Source of the DNA: Chryseomicrobium excrementi
Lineage (GTDB): Bacteria > Bacillota > Bacilli > Bacillales_A > Planococcaceae
Direction: 5' to 3'
Assembly (NCBI RefSeq): GCF_002798305.1
Contig: NZ_PCGR01000002.1
Coordinates: 668,034-732,033, forward strand
Length of the DNA: 64,000 nucleotides
Of the stretch, positions 36,702 through 45,906 are shown piece by piece. A model generated the notes under the pieces. That model saw only the letters and a program-made list of their open reading frames with translations, searched no databases and was not told the origin of the DNA. The stretch's first letter is position 1. Every line of letters begins with the position of its first letter. The position numbers were made by a program, and so were the translations under genes.

Positions 36702-37940
36702 ATGCACTTTAGTGACAATCAACAGCTCAACGAAGAAAAACGTCAATCACTCTATAAGCGAACACTATGGATTGTGGTGTTTTCTCAATTCTTTGGTGGG
36801 GCAGGTCTCGCAGCAGGAATTACAGTCGGTGCTTTAATTGCACGTGATGTATTCGGCTTGACTACACTTACTGGTCTGCCAGCGGCTTTGTTCACTTTAG
36901 GTTCAGCGGCAACGGCATTCACTATTGGCCGTCTAACACAGAAAATAGGTAGACGAATTGGACTTGGAAGTGGCTTTTTACTAGGTGGAATCGGGGCTAT
37001 TGGTGTCATCGTAGGAACTGCTATGGAGTGGGTACCTGTATTTTTTACAGCACTCTTTGTATATGGAGCAGGTACTGCAACCAACTTACAAGCGCGTTAT
37101 GCGGGAACAGATCTTGCGAAACCAAATCAACGAGGAAAAGCAGTGAGTACGGCGCTAGTGGCTACAACTGTTGGAGCCGTAGCAGGCCCAAATCTAGTTG
37201 AACCGATGGGACAAGTGGCGTTAGCTATTGGGCTCCCAGCACTAACAGGTCCATTTATACTTGCTGCTGTTGCCTACATACTTGCGGGAGTCGTCTTATT
37301 TGTAGGATTGCGACCAGATCCATTTTTAGTTGCTCAAGAGCTTTCTGCAGCGACTCCTATTGCAAAGGATGCAATTGAAGAACGGACTTCCATGATTGGT
37401 GTCTATTTAGCAGGAGCAGTGCTAGTCATTACACAATTCGTGATGGTTGCCATCATGACCATGACGCCTATTCATATGGAAGGACACGGAGCAGCATTAA
37501 AGGCAGTCGGGGTAGTGATAAGCCTACATGTAGCTGCCATGTATCTGCCTTCTCTAGTAACAGGTGTCATCGTTGACCGCGTAGGACGAATTCCTATGGT
37601 GCTTGCCTCAAGTGTCACTTTAGGGGCTGCAGGCTTGTTGACACTCCAAGCTTCAGGAGACAATCTAATAGAGATGATTATTCCTCTTGTACTTTTAGGT
37701 GTTGGGTGGAATTTTGGACTGATTGCAGGAACATCTTTACTGATCGATTCGACAAGCTTAGCTGTAAGAGCTCGCTATCAAGGAACACTGGATGTGTTGG
37801 TGGCAATCTCAGGTACTTTAGGAAGTTTGACTTCAGGCATCGTGGTGGGGTTATTTAGCTATGGAGATCTTGGGATTGTTGGGATGTGCTTAGCCTTGCT
37901 CCTTGTGCCAGGCATCTGGGTGTATAAACAGAGACGGTGA
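36702..37940 (+). CDS. Major facilitator superfamily transporter
   Basis: A 412-residue, twelve-helix MFS protein. Helix 2-3 loop GRLTQKIGRRIGLGSG and helix 8-9 loop VDRVGRIPMVLASS carry the expected basic motifs. It resembles drug/proton antiporters, but no substrate can be assigned. It starts 15 bases after gtrA behind GAGGGG with no terminator between, so it is likely co-transcribed with the glycosylation genes. Confidence 0.88.
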   Translation: MHFSDNQQLNEEKRQSLYKRTLWIVVFSQFFGGAGLAAGITVGALIARDVFGLTTLTGLPAALFTLGSAATAFTIGRLTQKIGRRIGLGSGFLLGGIGAIGVIVGTAMEWVPVFFTALFVYGAGTATNLQARYAGTDLAKPNQRGKAVSTALVATTVGAVAGPNLVEPMGQVALAIGLPALTGPFILAAVAYILAGVVLFVGLRPDPFLVAQELSAATPIAKDAIEERTSMIGVYLAGAVLVITQFVMVAIMTMTPIHMEGHGAALKAVGVVISLHVAAMYLPSLVTGVIVDRVGRIPMVLASSVTLGAAGLLTLQASGDNLIEMIIPLVLLGVGWNFGLIAGTSLLIDSTSLAVRARYQGTLDVLVAISGTLGSLTSGIVVGLFSYGDLGIVGMCLALLLVPGIWVYKQRR

Positions 37941-38004
37941 TTCCCGAATACCAGGAGATGGTGTATGATGGAGAAAGTGAATTTAACTGCTCGGAGGCAC
38001 GTCC

Positions 38005-39393
38005 ATGTTATTCAATTCGTTTGAATTTATATTTGTTTTTTTACCAATTGTCTTTGTACTTTATTTTGCACTAAATAAAATTCATCCAACTGGTGGGATG
38101 CTGCTGCTTTTAGCAGCATCTTTGTTTTTCTATGCATGGTGGAATCCGGCTTATTTAAGTCTTTTAGTCGCTTCTGTTCTCGTCAATTATTCCGTAGGCA
38201 CAGCAATGATGAAGAAGACGCGTCATCGGAAACGGTTGTTAACCGTAGGGATCTTCTTTAATGTAGGCCTACTAGGCTATTTCAAATACACGGATTTCTT
38301 TATAGAAAATGTGAATGCTCTTGTAGGAACAAACTTTCAACTGTTGCACCTCTTACTGCCGCTAGCTATAAGCTTTTATACATTCCAACAAATCGCCTAT
38401 CTCGTCGATATCTATAAAGGAAAGGTTGAAGACAACCGGTTTATCAACTATGCGGTGTTCGTTTCTTTCTTTCCTCAGTTGATTGCGGGACCGATCGTCC
38501 ACCACAGTGAAGTGATGGGACAATTTTCAGACTCTAGTAAAAAACGCATACATGCAGAAAATATCGCAAAAGGATTGTTCATTTTCTCTTTAGGATTATT
38601 TAAGAAAGTGGCAATCGCAGATACGTTTGCAGTGTGGGCAAATGAAGGTTATTCAAATGTGGACGCACTGACAGGATCTGAAGCTTGGATGACATCTTTG
38701 GCCTATACATTCCAATTGTATTTTGATTTTAGTGGCTATAGCGATATGGCTATTGGACTTGCGTTACTATTCAATATCGCATTGCCGATCAACTTTAACT
38801 CACCCTATAAAGCTGTATCAATTCAAGATTTTTGGAGACGCTGGCATATTACCCTGTCGCGCTTCTTGACGGCCTACCTGTATATTCCACTAGGAGGAAG
38901 CCGGAAGTCGATTCCAAGAACCTACGTCAACATTTTTATTATCTTTTTTGTCAGTGGAATTTGGCATGGAGCTGGCTGGACATTTGTGATTTGGGGAGTT
39001 CTGCACGGACTAGCGATGATTGTGCATAGGTTCTGGTCTCAAAGAGGATTCAGACTTCCGACACTTGTTGCTTGGTTCGTCACGTTCCAGTTTGTCAATG
39101 CGACTTGGGTCTTTTTCCGGGCGTTGACCGTTGAAGACGCTTTAGTGGTATTGAGTAAGATGACCGACATTTCATCACTTACAGCACCACTCACCCTCTT
39201 TTCATCTCAACCATCTGAGCTAGCAATCTATACACTAGGAGCAGCACTTGTTGCCTTCTTTGTGAAGAACTCATTTGCTTGGATGCAAGATTTAAAGCCA
39301 AATCCGGCGTATGCAATTGTTGCGGGTGGAATGTTTTTGTATGTGGCTTTGAAGCTCCAGCAAGTGTCGGAGTTCTTATACTTCAATTTCTAG
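38005..39393 (+). CDS. MBOAT-family O-acyltransferase (AlgI/DltB-like)
   Basis: A 462-residue, about eleven-helix membrane protein. PLAISFYTFQQIAYLVDIYKG, FPQLIAGPIVHH, DFSGYSDMAIGLALL and the catalytic His in SGIWHGAGWTF (about 321) mark the AlgI-type membrane-bound O-acyltransferases. They pass acetyl or similar groups across the membrane for O-acylation of extracellular polysaccharides, with an SGNH partner, which is the next gene. It has its own strong site (GGAGG). The acceptor is presumably an exopolysaccharide or wall polymer. Confidence 0.93.
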   Translation: MLFNSFEFIFVFLPIVFVLYFALNKIHPTGGMLLLLAASLFFYAWWNPAYLSLLVASVLVNYSVGTAMMKKTRHRKRLLTVGIFFNVGLLGYFKYTDFFIENVNALVGTNFQLLHLLLPLAISFYTFQQIAYLVDIYKGKVEDNRFINYAVFVSFFPQLIAGPIVHHSEVMGQFSDSSKKRIHAENIAKGLFIFSLGLFKKVAIADTFAVWANEGYSNVDALTGSEAWMTSLAYTFQLYFDFSGYSDMAIGLALLFNIALPINFNSPYKAVSIQDFWRRWHITLSRFLTAYLYIPLGGSRKSIPRTYVNIFIIFFVSGIWHGAGWTFVIWGVLHGLAMIVHRFWSQRGFRLPTLVAWFVTFQFVNATWVFFRALTVEDALVVLSKMTDISSLTAPLTLFSSQPSELAIYTLGAALVAFFVKNSFAWMQDLKPNPAYAIVAGGMFLYVALKLQQVSEFLYFNF

Positions 39394-39408
39394 AAAAGGA
39401 GAGTTTTC

Positions 39409-40413
39409 ATGAATTACCGTTTTTTTATAGGCATCTTCATGATCATGGCACTGCTGCCACTAGTCGTCATTGGCTCCTTTTCTTACTGGATTGATCCACT
39501 TTGGAGCTTTTCTCACAAACACGCCTATAACGACGTGCAAGCCGTCATAGACGAGCGTCAGCAAAAAGTGAATGAGTTGTATTTTGGAAATCCAGATTAC
39601 GACACACTGTTGATTGGGAGTAGTCGTACGACTTATGTACCTGCAGATGCGTTTCAAGAAATGGATGTCTACAATTTCTCAGCTAGCGATTTGTCCTTCC
39701 TAGAATACCGCCCGATGATTGAATTTGCGCAAAAGCAAAATGACAAGCCGTTCGAGCGAATCATTCTAGGTGTTGACTTCTTTAAAAGCAGTATCTATCA
39801 AAGCGAGAATGCGGTGGACTTAGCTCCATACATCGAGACTGCAAAAGAGCCTTTTTACCGCTGGAAAAACTTGATTTCTCTTGACGTGTTGGATTATTCA
39901 AAACGCAATTATGAGTGGTCGAAGGAAGATGCTAGAAAAGCATTGCGGCAGTACAATCGCGATAATATTGCAGAGGCAAAAGTATTTGAACAAGCTACTA
40001 TTGAAAAAGAGACTAAGGCAAAGATCCAGAAGTTTCGTACGGAATTCTACGGAGAGCATTATAAATATGATCCACGTTTGAAAGAGGAACTTCTCGCTAT
40101 TCAACAGGCATATCCTGATGCGGAACTGATTGTCTTCACAACTCCAATATCGACGCCCTTATACGAAGCTTTGATTGAAGAAGGGAACTTCGATGATTAC
40201 GAACGTTGGCTAGCAGATATCGAAAGTGCATCGGATGTTGTCTACCATTTCATGTACCCTAATGCAGTGACGAATGATCTGTCCAATTACTTCGACGGAC
40301 ATCACTTCTATCCAAAGGTCGGTGCCAAAATCGCGCATACGATTAGTACTGGAAAAGTCGAAGGAGATTTTGGGGAAGTAATAAAAAAGGAAACGTCACA
40401 AGGGTCTAAGTAA
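39409..40413 (+). CDS. SGNH-hydrolase-like partner of MBOAT acyltransferase
   Basis: A 334-residue protein with one N-terminal membrane anchor (about 5-27) and an extracytoplasmic domain. The Ser is in LLIGSSRTTYVP (about 71) and the Asp-x-x-His pair is in FDGHHFYPKVG (about 297), the arrangement of AlgX/AlgJ- and DltD-like SGNH proteins that finish O-acyl transfer. The NFSASDLSFLEYRP stretch suits the block II position. It starts 15 bases after the MBOAT stop. A two-protein acylation module separate from the gtr operon is likely. Confidence 0.8.
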   Translation: MNYRFFIGIFMIMALLPLVVIGSFSYWIDPLWSFSHKHAYNDVQAVIDERQQKVNELYFGNPDYDTLLIGSSRTTYVPADAFQEMDVYNFSASDLSFLEYRPMIEFAQKQNDKPFERIILGVDFFKSSIYQSENAVDLAPYIETAKEPFYRWKNLISLDVLDYSKRNYEWSKEDARKALRQYNRDNIAEAKVFEQATIEKETKAKIQKFRTEFYGEHYKYDPRLKEELLAIQQAYPDAELIVFTTPISTPLYEALIEEGNFDDYERWLADIESASDVVYHFMYPNAVTNDLSNYFDGHHFYPKVGAKIAHTISTGKVEGDFGEVIKKETSQGSK

Positions 40414-40430
40414 CTGTATCGGTTCGAAAT

Positions 40431-40470
40431 AAAAAAATCGCTCCCTAGATATGCAGGGAGCGATTTTTTT
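40431..40470. terminator. Bidirectional terminator between SGNH and LCP genes
   Basis: A 16-base perfect stem (40431-40446 with 40455-40470), A-run to T-run, AATCGCTCCCT core. It serves both convergent transcripts and touches the LCP stop codon. Confidence 0.95.
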
Positions 40471-41530
40471 ATGGTTGTTCTTCAGTTTCAGCTTCCGAAT
40501 CGGGCACTCCATCACCATCCAAATCTTCAGATGCGGTAGGTCGTGTGTACGTGTAACCTGGGAGCTCTAAATGACTCTTTAACATTTCCTTTGTGTTCTC
40601 AAGTTCGGCTTCATCTAATTGCCAATAGTACGTACCTGTTGACATATCATCATAGCCAGCAATTGAAATCGTTTCAATATCGGGCACACCATTGTTCAAG
40701 TATTTTAAGAAAGACATCATATCATCAAATGTTAAATCTGTTCGTATGTTATCTCCAAGTGCTTCAATGACATCTCCATATTTCCCAAAGGATTGAACAG
40801 ATGCAGCACGTCTGATTAAAGATTCAAGGATTTTCTGTTGACGTTTGCCTCGCTCAATATCGTTGTCCAGTTTACGAGTACGGGCAAGAGCCAGTGCTTC
40901 TCGACCGTCGAGTAGCTGTCGACCTTTCTCTAGTTGAATCGTATACTCATCATTTTCATCCAGCTCTAAATGATCATAGGGAACATCTACAACTACGCCA
41001 TCTAACGCATCCACTACGTCGATGAAGGCTTCAAAATTCATTCGAACATAATAATCGATAGGAATATCAAGTAAATTTTCAACTGATTCAATCGCCGCTA
41101 TAGTTCCTCCATAAGCATGGGCATGTGTGATTTTGTCGTTATACCCTACTTCAGGAATATAGGTATAGGTATCACGTGGAATACTGACCAGCTTTACAGA
41201 TTTATCTGCATTGTTTAAGGTGGCTACCATCAAAGAGTCGGAGCGGCTGTTACCATCCCCAAATTCCCTTTTCTCACTTTCGTCAATTCCTATTAATAAG
41301 ATAGAAACATTATCTTCAAGCGGTTCTACATCTTCTTCACGTAGATCTGATCCAGACTCACGGTCCTCAAGTTGCTCAAAACTATTATTGGCAGCAACTT
41401 CGGCTTTTTTACCAAGGTACACTGCGTACGTAGCAGATAAGATAAGAAATGACCCTATAATAATTAGGATACTATATAAGAATTTGCGTTTTTTGGATTT
41501 TTTCGTCTTCCGAATTTCGGAACGTTGCAT
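40469..41530 (-). CDS. LCP (LytR-CpsA-Psr) family cell-wall polymer ligase
   Basis: A 353-residue protein with one N-terminal membrane helix after a basic stretch (RKTKKSKKRK, helix about 17-38). The LCP domain (about 75-290) shows RSDSLMVATLN, VSIPRDTYTYIP, NDKITHAHAYGG and the Arg pair in LARTRKLDNDIERGKRQQ. LCP enzymes attach teichoic acids or other polymers from the lipid carrier to peptidoglycan. The C-terminus ends with DLDGDGVPDSE, an EF-hand-like calcium motif, then an acidic tail. It is near the teichoic glycosylation operon and so may handle the same polymer. Confidence 0.93.
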   Translation of the reverse strand: MQRSEIRKTKKSKKRKFLYSILIIIGSFLILSATYAVYLGKKAEVAANNSFEQLEDRESGSDLREEDVEPLEDNVSILLIGIDESEKREFGDGNSRSDSLMVATLNNADKSVKLVSIPRDTYTYIPEVGYNDKITHAHAYGGTIAAIESVENLLDIPIDYYVRMNFEAFIDVVDALDGVVVDVPYDHLELDENDEYTIQLEKGRQLLDGREALALARTRKLDNDIERGKRQQKILESLIRRAASVQSFGKYGDVIEALGDNIRTDLTFDDMMSFLKYLNNGVPDIETISIAGYDDMSTGTYYWQLDEAELENTKEMLKSHLELPGYTYTRPTASEDLDGDGVPDSEAETEEQP

Positions 41531-41652
41531 AGGTCATTCCCTCTTTTGTATAAAAATTTAATGGGATACAGTCATCAATTATACTACTCAGGTGTGCTGA
41601 TGAACAGAATAGAATCTCATTTTATTATGTTTTTTTATTAATTTTTTAAAAA

Positions 41653-41683
41653 TTGAAACATTTGTATAATTTCCAAGTATAAT
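41653..41683 (+). promoter_or_regulatory. Candidate promoter of the SLH-NlpC/P60 gene
   Basis: TTGAAA (41653-41658) lies 19 bases before a perfect TATAAT (41678-41683), 32 bases before the start. The surrounding DNA is very AT-rich. Confidence 0.5.
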
Positions 41684-41715
41684 GAAAGCAATGAACTTAT
41701 GAAGGGGCGTCGTGA

Positions 41716-43566
41716 ATGAAAGGAATGAAGCTGAGCATCATTTTTGTATTGTTAGCATCTCTGCTAGGACCTCTTAAACCTGCTGAAGCCGCTGCACCAA
41801 CCGCACATACTGAGGAATGGTCGTTCTTATGGGAACAGAGAATTGTACTGGATAGTGAGATGAATCGTGATTGGAAGCAAGCCATTACTCGGATGGACGC
41901 GGTGATCTATTTAGCACGAGCGCTTAAACTAGAGAAGCCTGTAGTTCCTGCAGAGGAAACTTTATCTGAAGAGGCGGCCGGTGAAGTGGTCTCAGAAGAT
42001 GTGGTGGACGAAACAACAACGGAAGAAGGTCAGGAGCCGTCAAATGAAGAAGCTACTGAAAGCGACGAAACCATAACCGATGAATCCGAAACGGAACAAA
42101 ATGTGGAAGAATCCGAACAAACAATTGATACTTCAACTGGTGAAGTAACACAACCAACTGAAGAAGGTACCTCTGAAGAACAACAAGACCAGCAAACTGT
42201 ATCTCAAGAAACGATTGCTGCTCTTCAAGCTGAAAGCTCTCTGTTTTCGGACGTGTCTATGGATGACGAAAATTACTGGATGATTGTAGAACTCCATAAA
42301 CGTGGCATTATCAGTGGGTATCCAGATGGAACATTCCGTCCTAAAAAGGAACTAAATCGTGCGGACATGGCACGGGTCATCACACTAACATTTAATTTAA
42401 CTGGGACAGCAGGCACTGTGTTTAGTGATGTGTCCACTAAAGCGTATTACTATGATGCTGTGCAAAGCATGGTTGCCAATGAGATTACGGTCGGATATCC
42501 AGATCATACATATCGGCCAAAAGTTGCTACGACTCATGAACATGTTCTGTTATTTATTGCACGGACAATGGAACCTTTATTCCGAGTGAAAGCAGAACCA
42601 TTGCCACCACCACCACCGCCTCCTGCACCAAAACCAGTGGTATGTGAAAAGAAGATGTCTATACCTCACCGGAAAATCGGGGTTCAAGCAGCGAATTTTT
42701 GGAAGAAACCAAATCAAACGCGTATCGTAGATGCTCCAGCCTCTGTTAATCCAACAGATTTGCGCAGGTGGTCTGCATCTTTGACTGAAAACCAGAGCTG
42801 GTGGCTGGTCAACTACACAGACACTCAGGCATTATACGGAGACACAGTTACAGTTTCTGCAGTGAATGGCGATTGGTATAAAGTAGCCACTAAAGATCAG
42901 TGGGTTCCTTACAATGCCGCAGGTTATCCTGGTTGGGTTCCTGCTTCACAGATAGTGAAATCGTATTATGATTATAGTGACTGCCGCATTGCCATCGTCC
43001 ACGCCAAGACCACTTGGTTAAAAGACGCTGGAACAAACAAAAATACCGTAGAAATCAGTTATTCGACGATTCTTCCTGTAATTGGAGAAGAGACGAACAA
43101 TTGGATTGTAGCAGCTCCAAATGACAAAAAGATGCGCGTTGCAAAAACGGATGTGAAAGTTCACAAGAACTATGCAGCGGTTCCTAAACCATCTGCTACA
43201 ACTGTCATTAATGAAGCCAAACGATTCCTAGGTCTTCGCTATATTTGGTCTGGAACGTCTGCTTATGGATTTGACTGTTCTGGTATTTTATATGCGATTA
43301 TGCGAACACATGGTGTGTTGATTCCCCGTGACTCCTTCTATCAAGCGACTAAGGGAACTTGGATTTCAAAATCCAGTCTTCGAGCAGGAGACTTTGTATT
43401 CTTTGCAGGAAATTCAGGTACCGGTAAGGTATATCATGTGGGACTTTACTTAGGTGATGGCATGATGCTTCATGCACCGAATGCAAGTAGTTCAGTGAGA
43501 ATTGAGCGCTATGATAACGGAGCTTATAAACGAAACTATCACTCAGCACGACGTTATATCCAATAA
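41716..43566 (+). CDS. SLH-anchored NlpC/P60 endopeptidase
   Basis: A 616-residue exported protein. Signal peptide about 1-26; a partial SLH repeat (about 35-75, ITRMDAVIYLARALKL); an acidic Glu/Thr/Ser-rich linker (about 76-172); two SLH repeats (about 175-290, GYPDGTFRP and GYPDHTYRP); a proline run; SH3-like regions; and a C-terminal NlpC/P60 domain (about 495-616). The catalytic Cys is in GFDCSGILYAI (about 517) and the His in VYHVGLYLG (about 574). It cleaves peptidoglycan stem peptides at the surface. The SLH array is split by the linker, which is unusual. Stands alone behind an AT-rich promoter. Confidence 0.93.
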   Translation: MKGMKLSIIFVLLASLLGPLKPAEAAAPTAHTEEWSFLWEQRIVLDSEMNRDWKQAITRMDAVIYLARALKLEKPVVPAEETLSEEAAGEVVSEDVVDETTTEEGQEPSNEEATESDETITDESETEQNVEESEQTIDTSTGEVTQPTEEGTSEEQQDQQTVSQETIAALQAESSLFSDVSMDDENYWMIVELHKRGIISGYPDGTFRPKKELNRADMARVITLTFNLTGTAGTVFSDVSTKAYYYDAVQSMVANEITVGYPDHTYRPKVATTHEHVLLFIARTMEPLFRVKAEPLPPPPPPPAPKPVVCEKKMSIPHRKIGVQAANFWKKPNQTRIVDAPASVNPTDLRRWSASLTENQSWWLVNYTDTQALYGDTVTVSAVNGDWYKVATKDQWVPYNAAGYPGWVPASQIVKSYYDYSDCRIAIVHAKTTWLKDAGTNKNTVEISYSTILPVIGEETNNWIVAAPNDKKMRVAKTDVKVHKNYAAVPKPSATTVINEAKRFLGLRYIWSGTSAYGFDCSGILYAIMRTHGVLIPRDSFYQATKGTWISKSSLRAGDFVFFAGNSGTGKVYHVGLYLGDGMMLHAPNASSSVRIERYDNGAYKRNYHSARRYIQ

Positions 43567-43598
43567 ACTAGCAAAAGAGGTTAGGACAAAACCTAGCA

Positions 43599-43636
43599 AA
43601 AAGGAGTTTCTCGTCGTCTCGAGAAACTCCTTTTCT
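43599..43636. terminator. Terminator after SLH-NlpC/P60 gene
   Basis: AAAAGGAGTTTCTCG (43599-43613) pairs with CGAGAAACTCCTTTT (43620-43634). T-rich on both strands. Confidence 0.85.
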
Positions 43637-43650
43637 GTATATTCTTTTGA

Positions 43651-43732
43651 GTTCAGGGGAAGCGTTCCGCGGGCGCGGGCTGATCCACGGTCTCAGCTTC
43701 CGCTTTTAATCCCGCTGGAGTCACCCCTGAAC
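43651..43732 (+). repeat. Interspersed hairpin repeat, copy 1
   Basis: 82 bases bounded by GTTCAGGGG and CCCCTGAAC, with internal GGAAGCGTTCCGCGGG, GTCTCAGCTTCCGCTTT and AATCCCGCTGGAGTCA shared with copy 2 at 62764-62838. The outer pairs differ from copy 2 in a compensatory way, so the fold is conserved. Confidence 0.9.
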
Positions 43733-43787
43733 TCTTCTTTAAATGTAACTGTCTATACTAATTTTGATGAAACATATTGGTTTTGTC

Positions 43788-45860
43788 CTAAACACTTCTT
43801 GCGTGAAGCCATTGCTCAATTTCACCCGTAGGTAGCGGTCTCGCATAATAATAGCCTTGAATTGTTTTGCAGCCGATTGCTTGGAGAAGCTGCAGCTGCG
43901 CTTCAGTTTCAACCCCTTCGACCACGACTTTAATATTCAAAAGGCTCGCTAAATCCACAATTGTTTTTACAATACCTAGGCTTTTCCGGTTGGACTCTAT
44001 ATCTAAAATGAACTGTCGATCTATCTTTACTTCATCAATGGCAAAATGCTGTAAGTAGATGAACGCTGAGAATCCTGTTCCAAAATCATCTATACTGACT
44101 TTAAACCCCAGTTCATGAAGGTCTGTAATGCGTTTTTGAGCAGCTAAGTAGTCACCCATAGCTACATTTTCTGTAATTTCGATAATAAATTGCTGCGGTG
44201 CTACTTGATACGTACGTAGACATTTCTTTAAAAAAGGAAGCAGCTTTTCGTGCAAGAAGTGACGAGGTGAAATATTAATCGAGAGAGTACAGGTGGTGAT
44301 ACCTTGTATGGACCAACTTTCTAGCTGTTGAAAAGCTTGTTCGATTACCCATTCTCCAATAGGGAGAATGAGACCAGTAGATTCTGCATGTTGAATGAAC
44401 TCAATAGGGGGAATGATTCCTTTTTCCGGATGTCGCCACCTGATCAATGCCTCGAATCCTTCAACCTCCCCAGATACGCAGTTGACCTGTGGCTGATAAT
44501 ACAAACTGAACTCATTCATATCGAGTCCCTTTCGTAAGTTGAACTCCGTGTGTAGGATATCTTTTGTCTGTTCTTTCATAAAAGGATTAAAAATCGAGCT
44601 GATACTTTGAGAACCCATCTTCTTGCCGTGACTCAAAGCTATTTGGGCACTTTGCAAACAATGCTGTGCAGATTCCCCATGAACAGGATAATCGGATCTT
44701 CCAAAGCTATAACTGACATAGACTTCTTGTCCTTTGATTAAGAGAGGTTTTTTGATTTCCTTAAGCTTGTCTTCAAAAACGGCCCGTTCCGGTAATTCCA
44801 AATAGAGAATAAAATGATCAATCGCAAGTCGTGCTACACAATTTGGTTTAGTGAACTGTTCATCGAGCCGTTTCGCAATCTCACGTAAAACATCTTCACC
44901 TCCATCAAATCCGAGAACTTCTTGAATGGTGGCAAATTGATCGATAATCAGATAGATAAATGTCCCATGTTGAGTTTGAGTCAGTCGTTTAGAGACGGTA
45001 TCTAGAAACGCATTTTGGTTAGGGAGACCAGTGATCTGATCGACAAACGCTAGTTCTTTAATGCGGTCCTCGGCTTCAATCCGGTATATGCGCTCATATA
45101 AAAATGCTACCATATCCGCTAATGTTCCTACCAAGGTTTGGTCCAATTCGGTCCAAACGCGTTTTGTGAAAGATTCACAGCAAAGAACACCGCCAATGCC
45201 TGAGCTCATCATGATTGGTGCATCCAGCATTGAACGGATGCCTCCCATTCCCTCAAAGTAGGAAGGATACATTTCAGCGACTCTAGGGTCGGTAGCCACA
45301 TCATGGATGGCTAACGCACGAGCGCTCTGGACGGCCTCAAAATAGGTAGGGTAATGAATATCATCTACTTGATCACCGACTAGATGTTCCGCATAGCGAG
45401 AATCGAAAATATTTTGTGCTTCCAGAATAGATTGGGAGGTGTTAAATAACCAAATACCAACGCGCTCTACTTGAATCAATTGAGAGATTGTCTCACAAGC
45501 ACTCTCAATCGTTTCCTTTAGAGATTCTTTGGTGATAGTTCTTGATTTAGCGAGTTCAAATAACTTCATCTGCTGACTGCGCATGCTAGCTTCAATTTCA
45601 ATTATAGACCGAAGTGCTTTTTCTTCATGGGCCGTAAATACAGCAAAATGATTGCCGCTTGGTGTATGTCCCATAGTCACTTCATAGAGTGCTTGATTGA
45701 TGACAAGCTGAAACGGCGCAAAATCTGACGTGTTGGATTTCTTCCAAATGATTTGTTCCTCATTAGTAGTAAGGTAGGTAAAAAGAGCTGTTCGATCTAG
45801 GAGGGGGCTGAGCTGTTCTTTTGTTCTGTCAATATGAAGTACGGCAATGGTTTGTCCCAA
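43788..45860 (-). CDS. GAF - degenerate GGDEF - EAL protein, probable c-di-GMP phosphodiesterase
   Basis: A 690-residue cytoplasmic protein. A short N-terminal region and a GAF domain (about 130-280) are followed by a GGDEF-like domain (about 290-440) in which the signature reads AIDHF, so cyclase activity is unlikely. The EAL domain (about 445-690) keeps EALIRWRHP, SIDDFGTGFSAF, VKIDRQFI and VVVEGVETEAQL, so hydrolysis of cyclic di-GMP is likely. TTG 45860 has AAGGAGGGG seven bases upstream on the minus strand; an upstream open stretch to 45923 would lie beyond that site. Its stop falls in the inverted-repeat arm at 43779-43791. Confidence 0.9.
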   Translation of the reverse strand: MGQTIAVLHIDRTKEQLSPLLDRTALFTYLTTNEEQIIWKKSNTSDFAPFQLVINQALYEVTMGHTPSGNHFAVFTAHEEKALRSIIEIEASMRSQQMKLFELAKSRTITKESLKETIESACETISQLIQVERVGIWLFNTSQSILEAQNIFDSRYAEHLVGDQVDDIHYPTYFEAVQSARALAIHDVATDPRVAEMYPSYFEGMGGIRSMLDAPIMMSSGIGGVLCCESFTKRVWTELDQTLVGTLADMVAFLYERIYRIEAEDRIKELAFVDQITGLPNQNAFLDTVSKRLTQTQHGTFIYLIIDQFATIQEVLGFDGGEDVLREIAKRLDEQFTKPNCVARLAIDHFILYLELPERAVFEDKLKEIKKPLLIKGQEVYVSYSFGRSDYPVHGESAQHCLQSAQIALSHGKKMGSQSISSIFNPFMKEQTKDILHTEFNLRKGLDMNEFSLYYQPQVNCVSGEVEGFEALIRWRHPEKGIIPPIEFIQHAESTGLILPIGEWVIEQAFQQLESWSIQGITTCTLSINISPRHFLHEKLLPFLKKCLRTYQVAPQQFIIEITENVAMGDYLAAQKRITDLHELGFKVSIDDFGTGFSAFIYLQHFAIDEVKIDRQFILDIESNRKSLGIVKTIVDLASLLNIKVVVEGVETEAQLQLLQAIGCKTIQGYYYARPLPTGEIEQWLHARSV

Positions 45861-45906
45861 TTTTGCCCCTCCTTCCGTTACTATTTGTATCATAAACATA
45901 CCATAT

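Larger units (their letters stand above)
43581..43791. repeat. Inverted-repeat-bounded intergenic element
   Basis: TTAGGACAAAACC (43581-43593) is the exact reverse complement of 43779-43791. Between them lie a terminator hairpin and one copy of the interspersed hairpin repeat. The right arm contains the stop codon of the EAL gene. No coding potential; I read this as a MITE-like or structured intergenic element. Confidence 0.65.
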
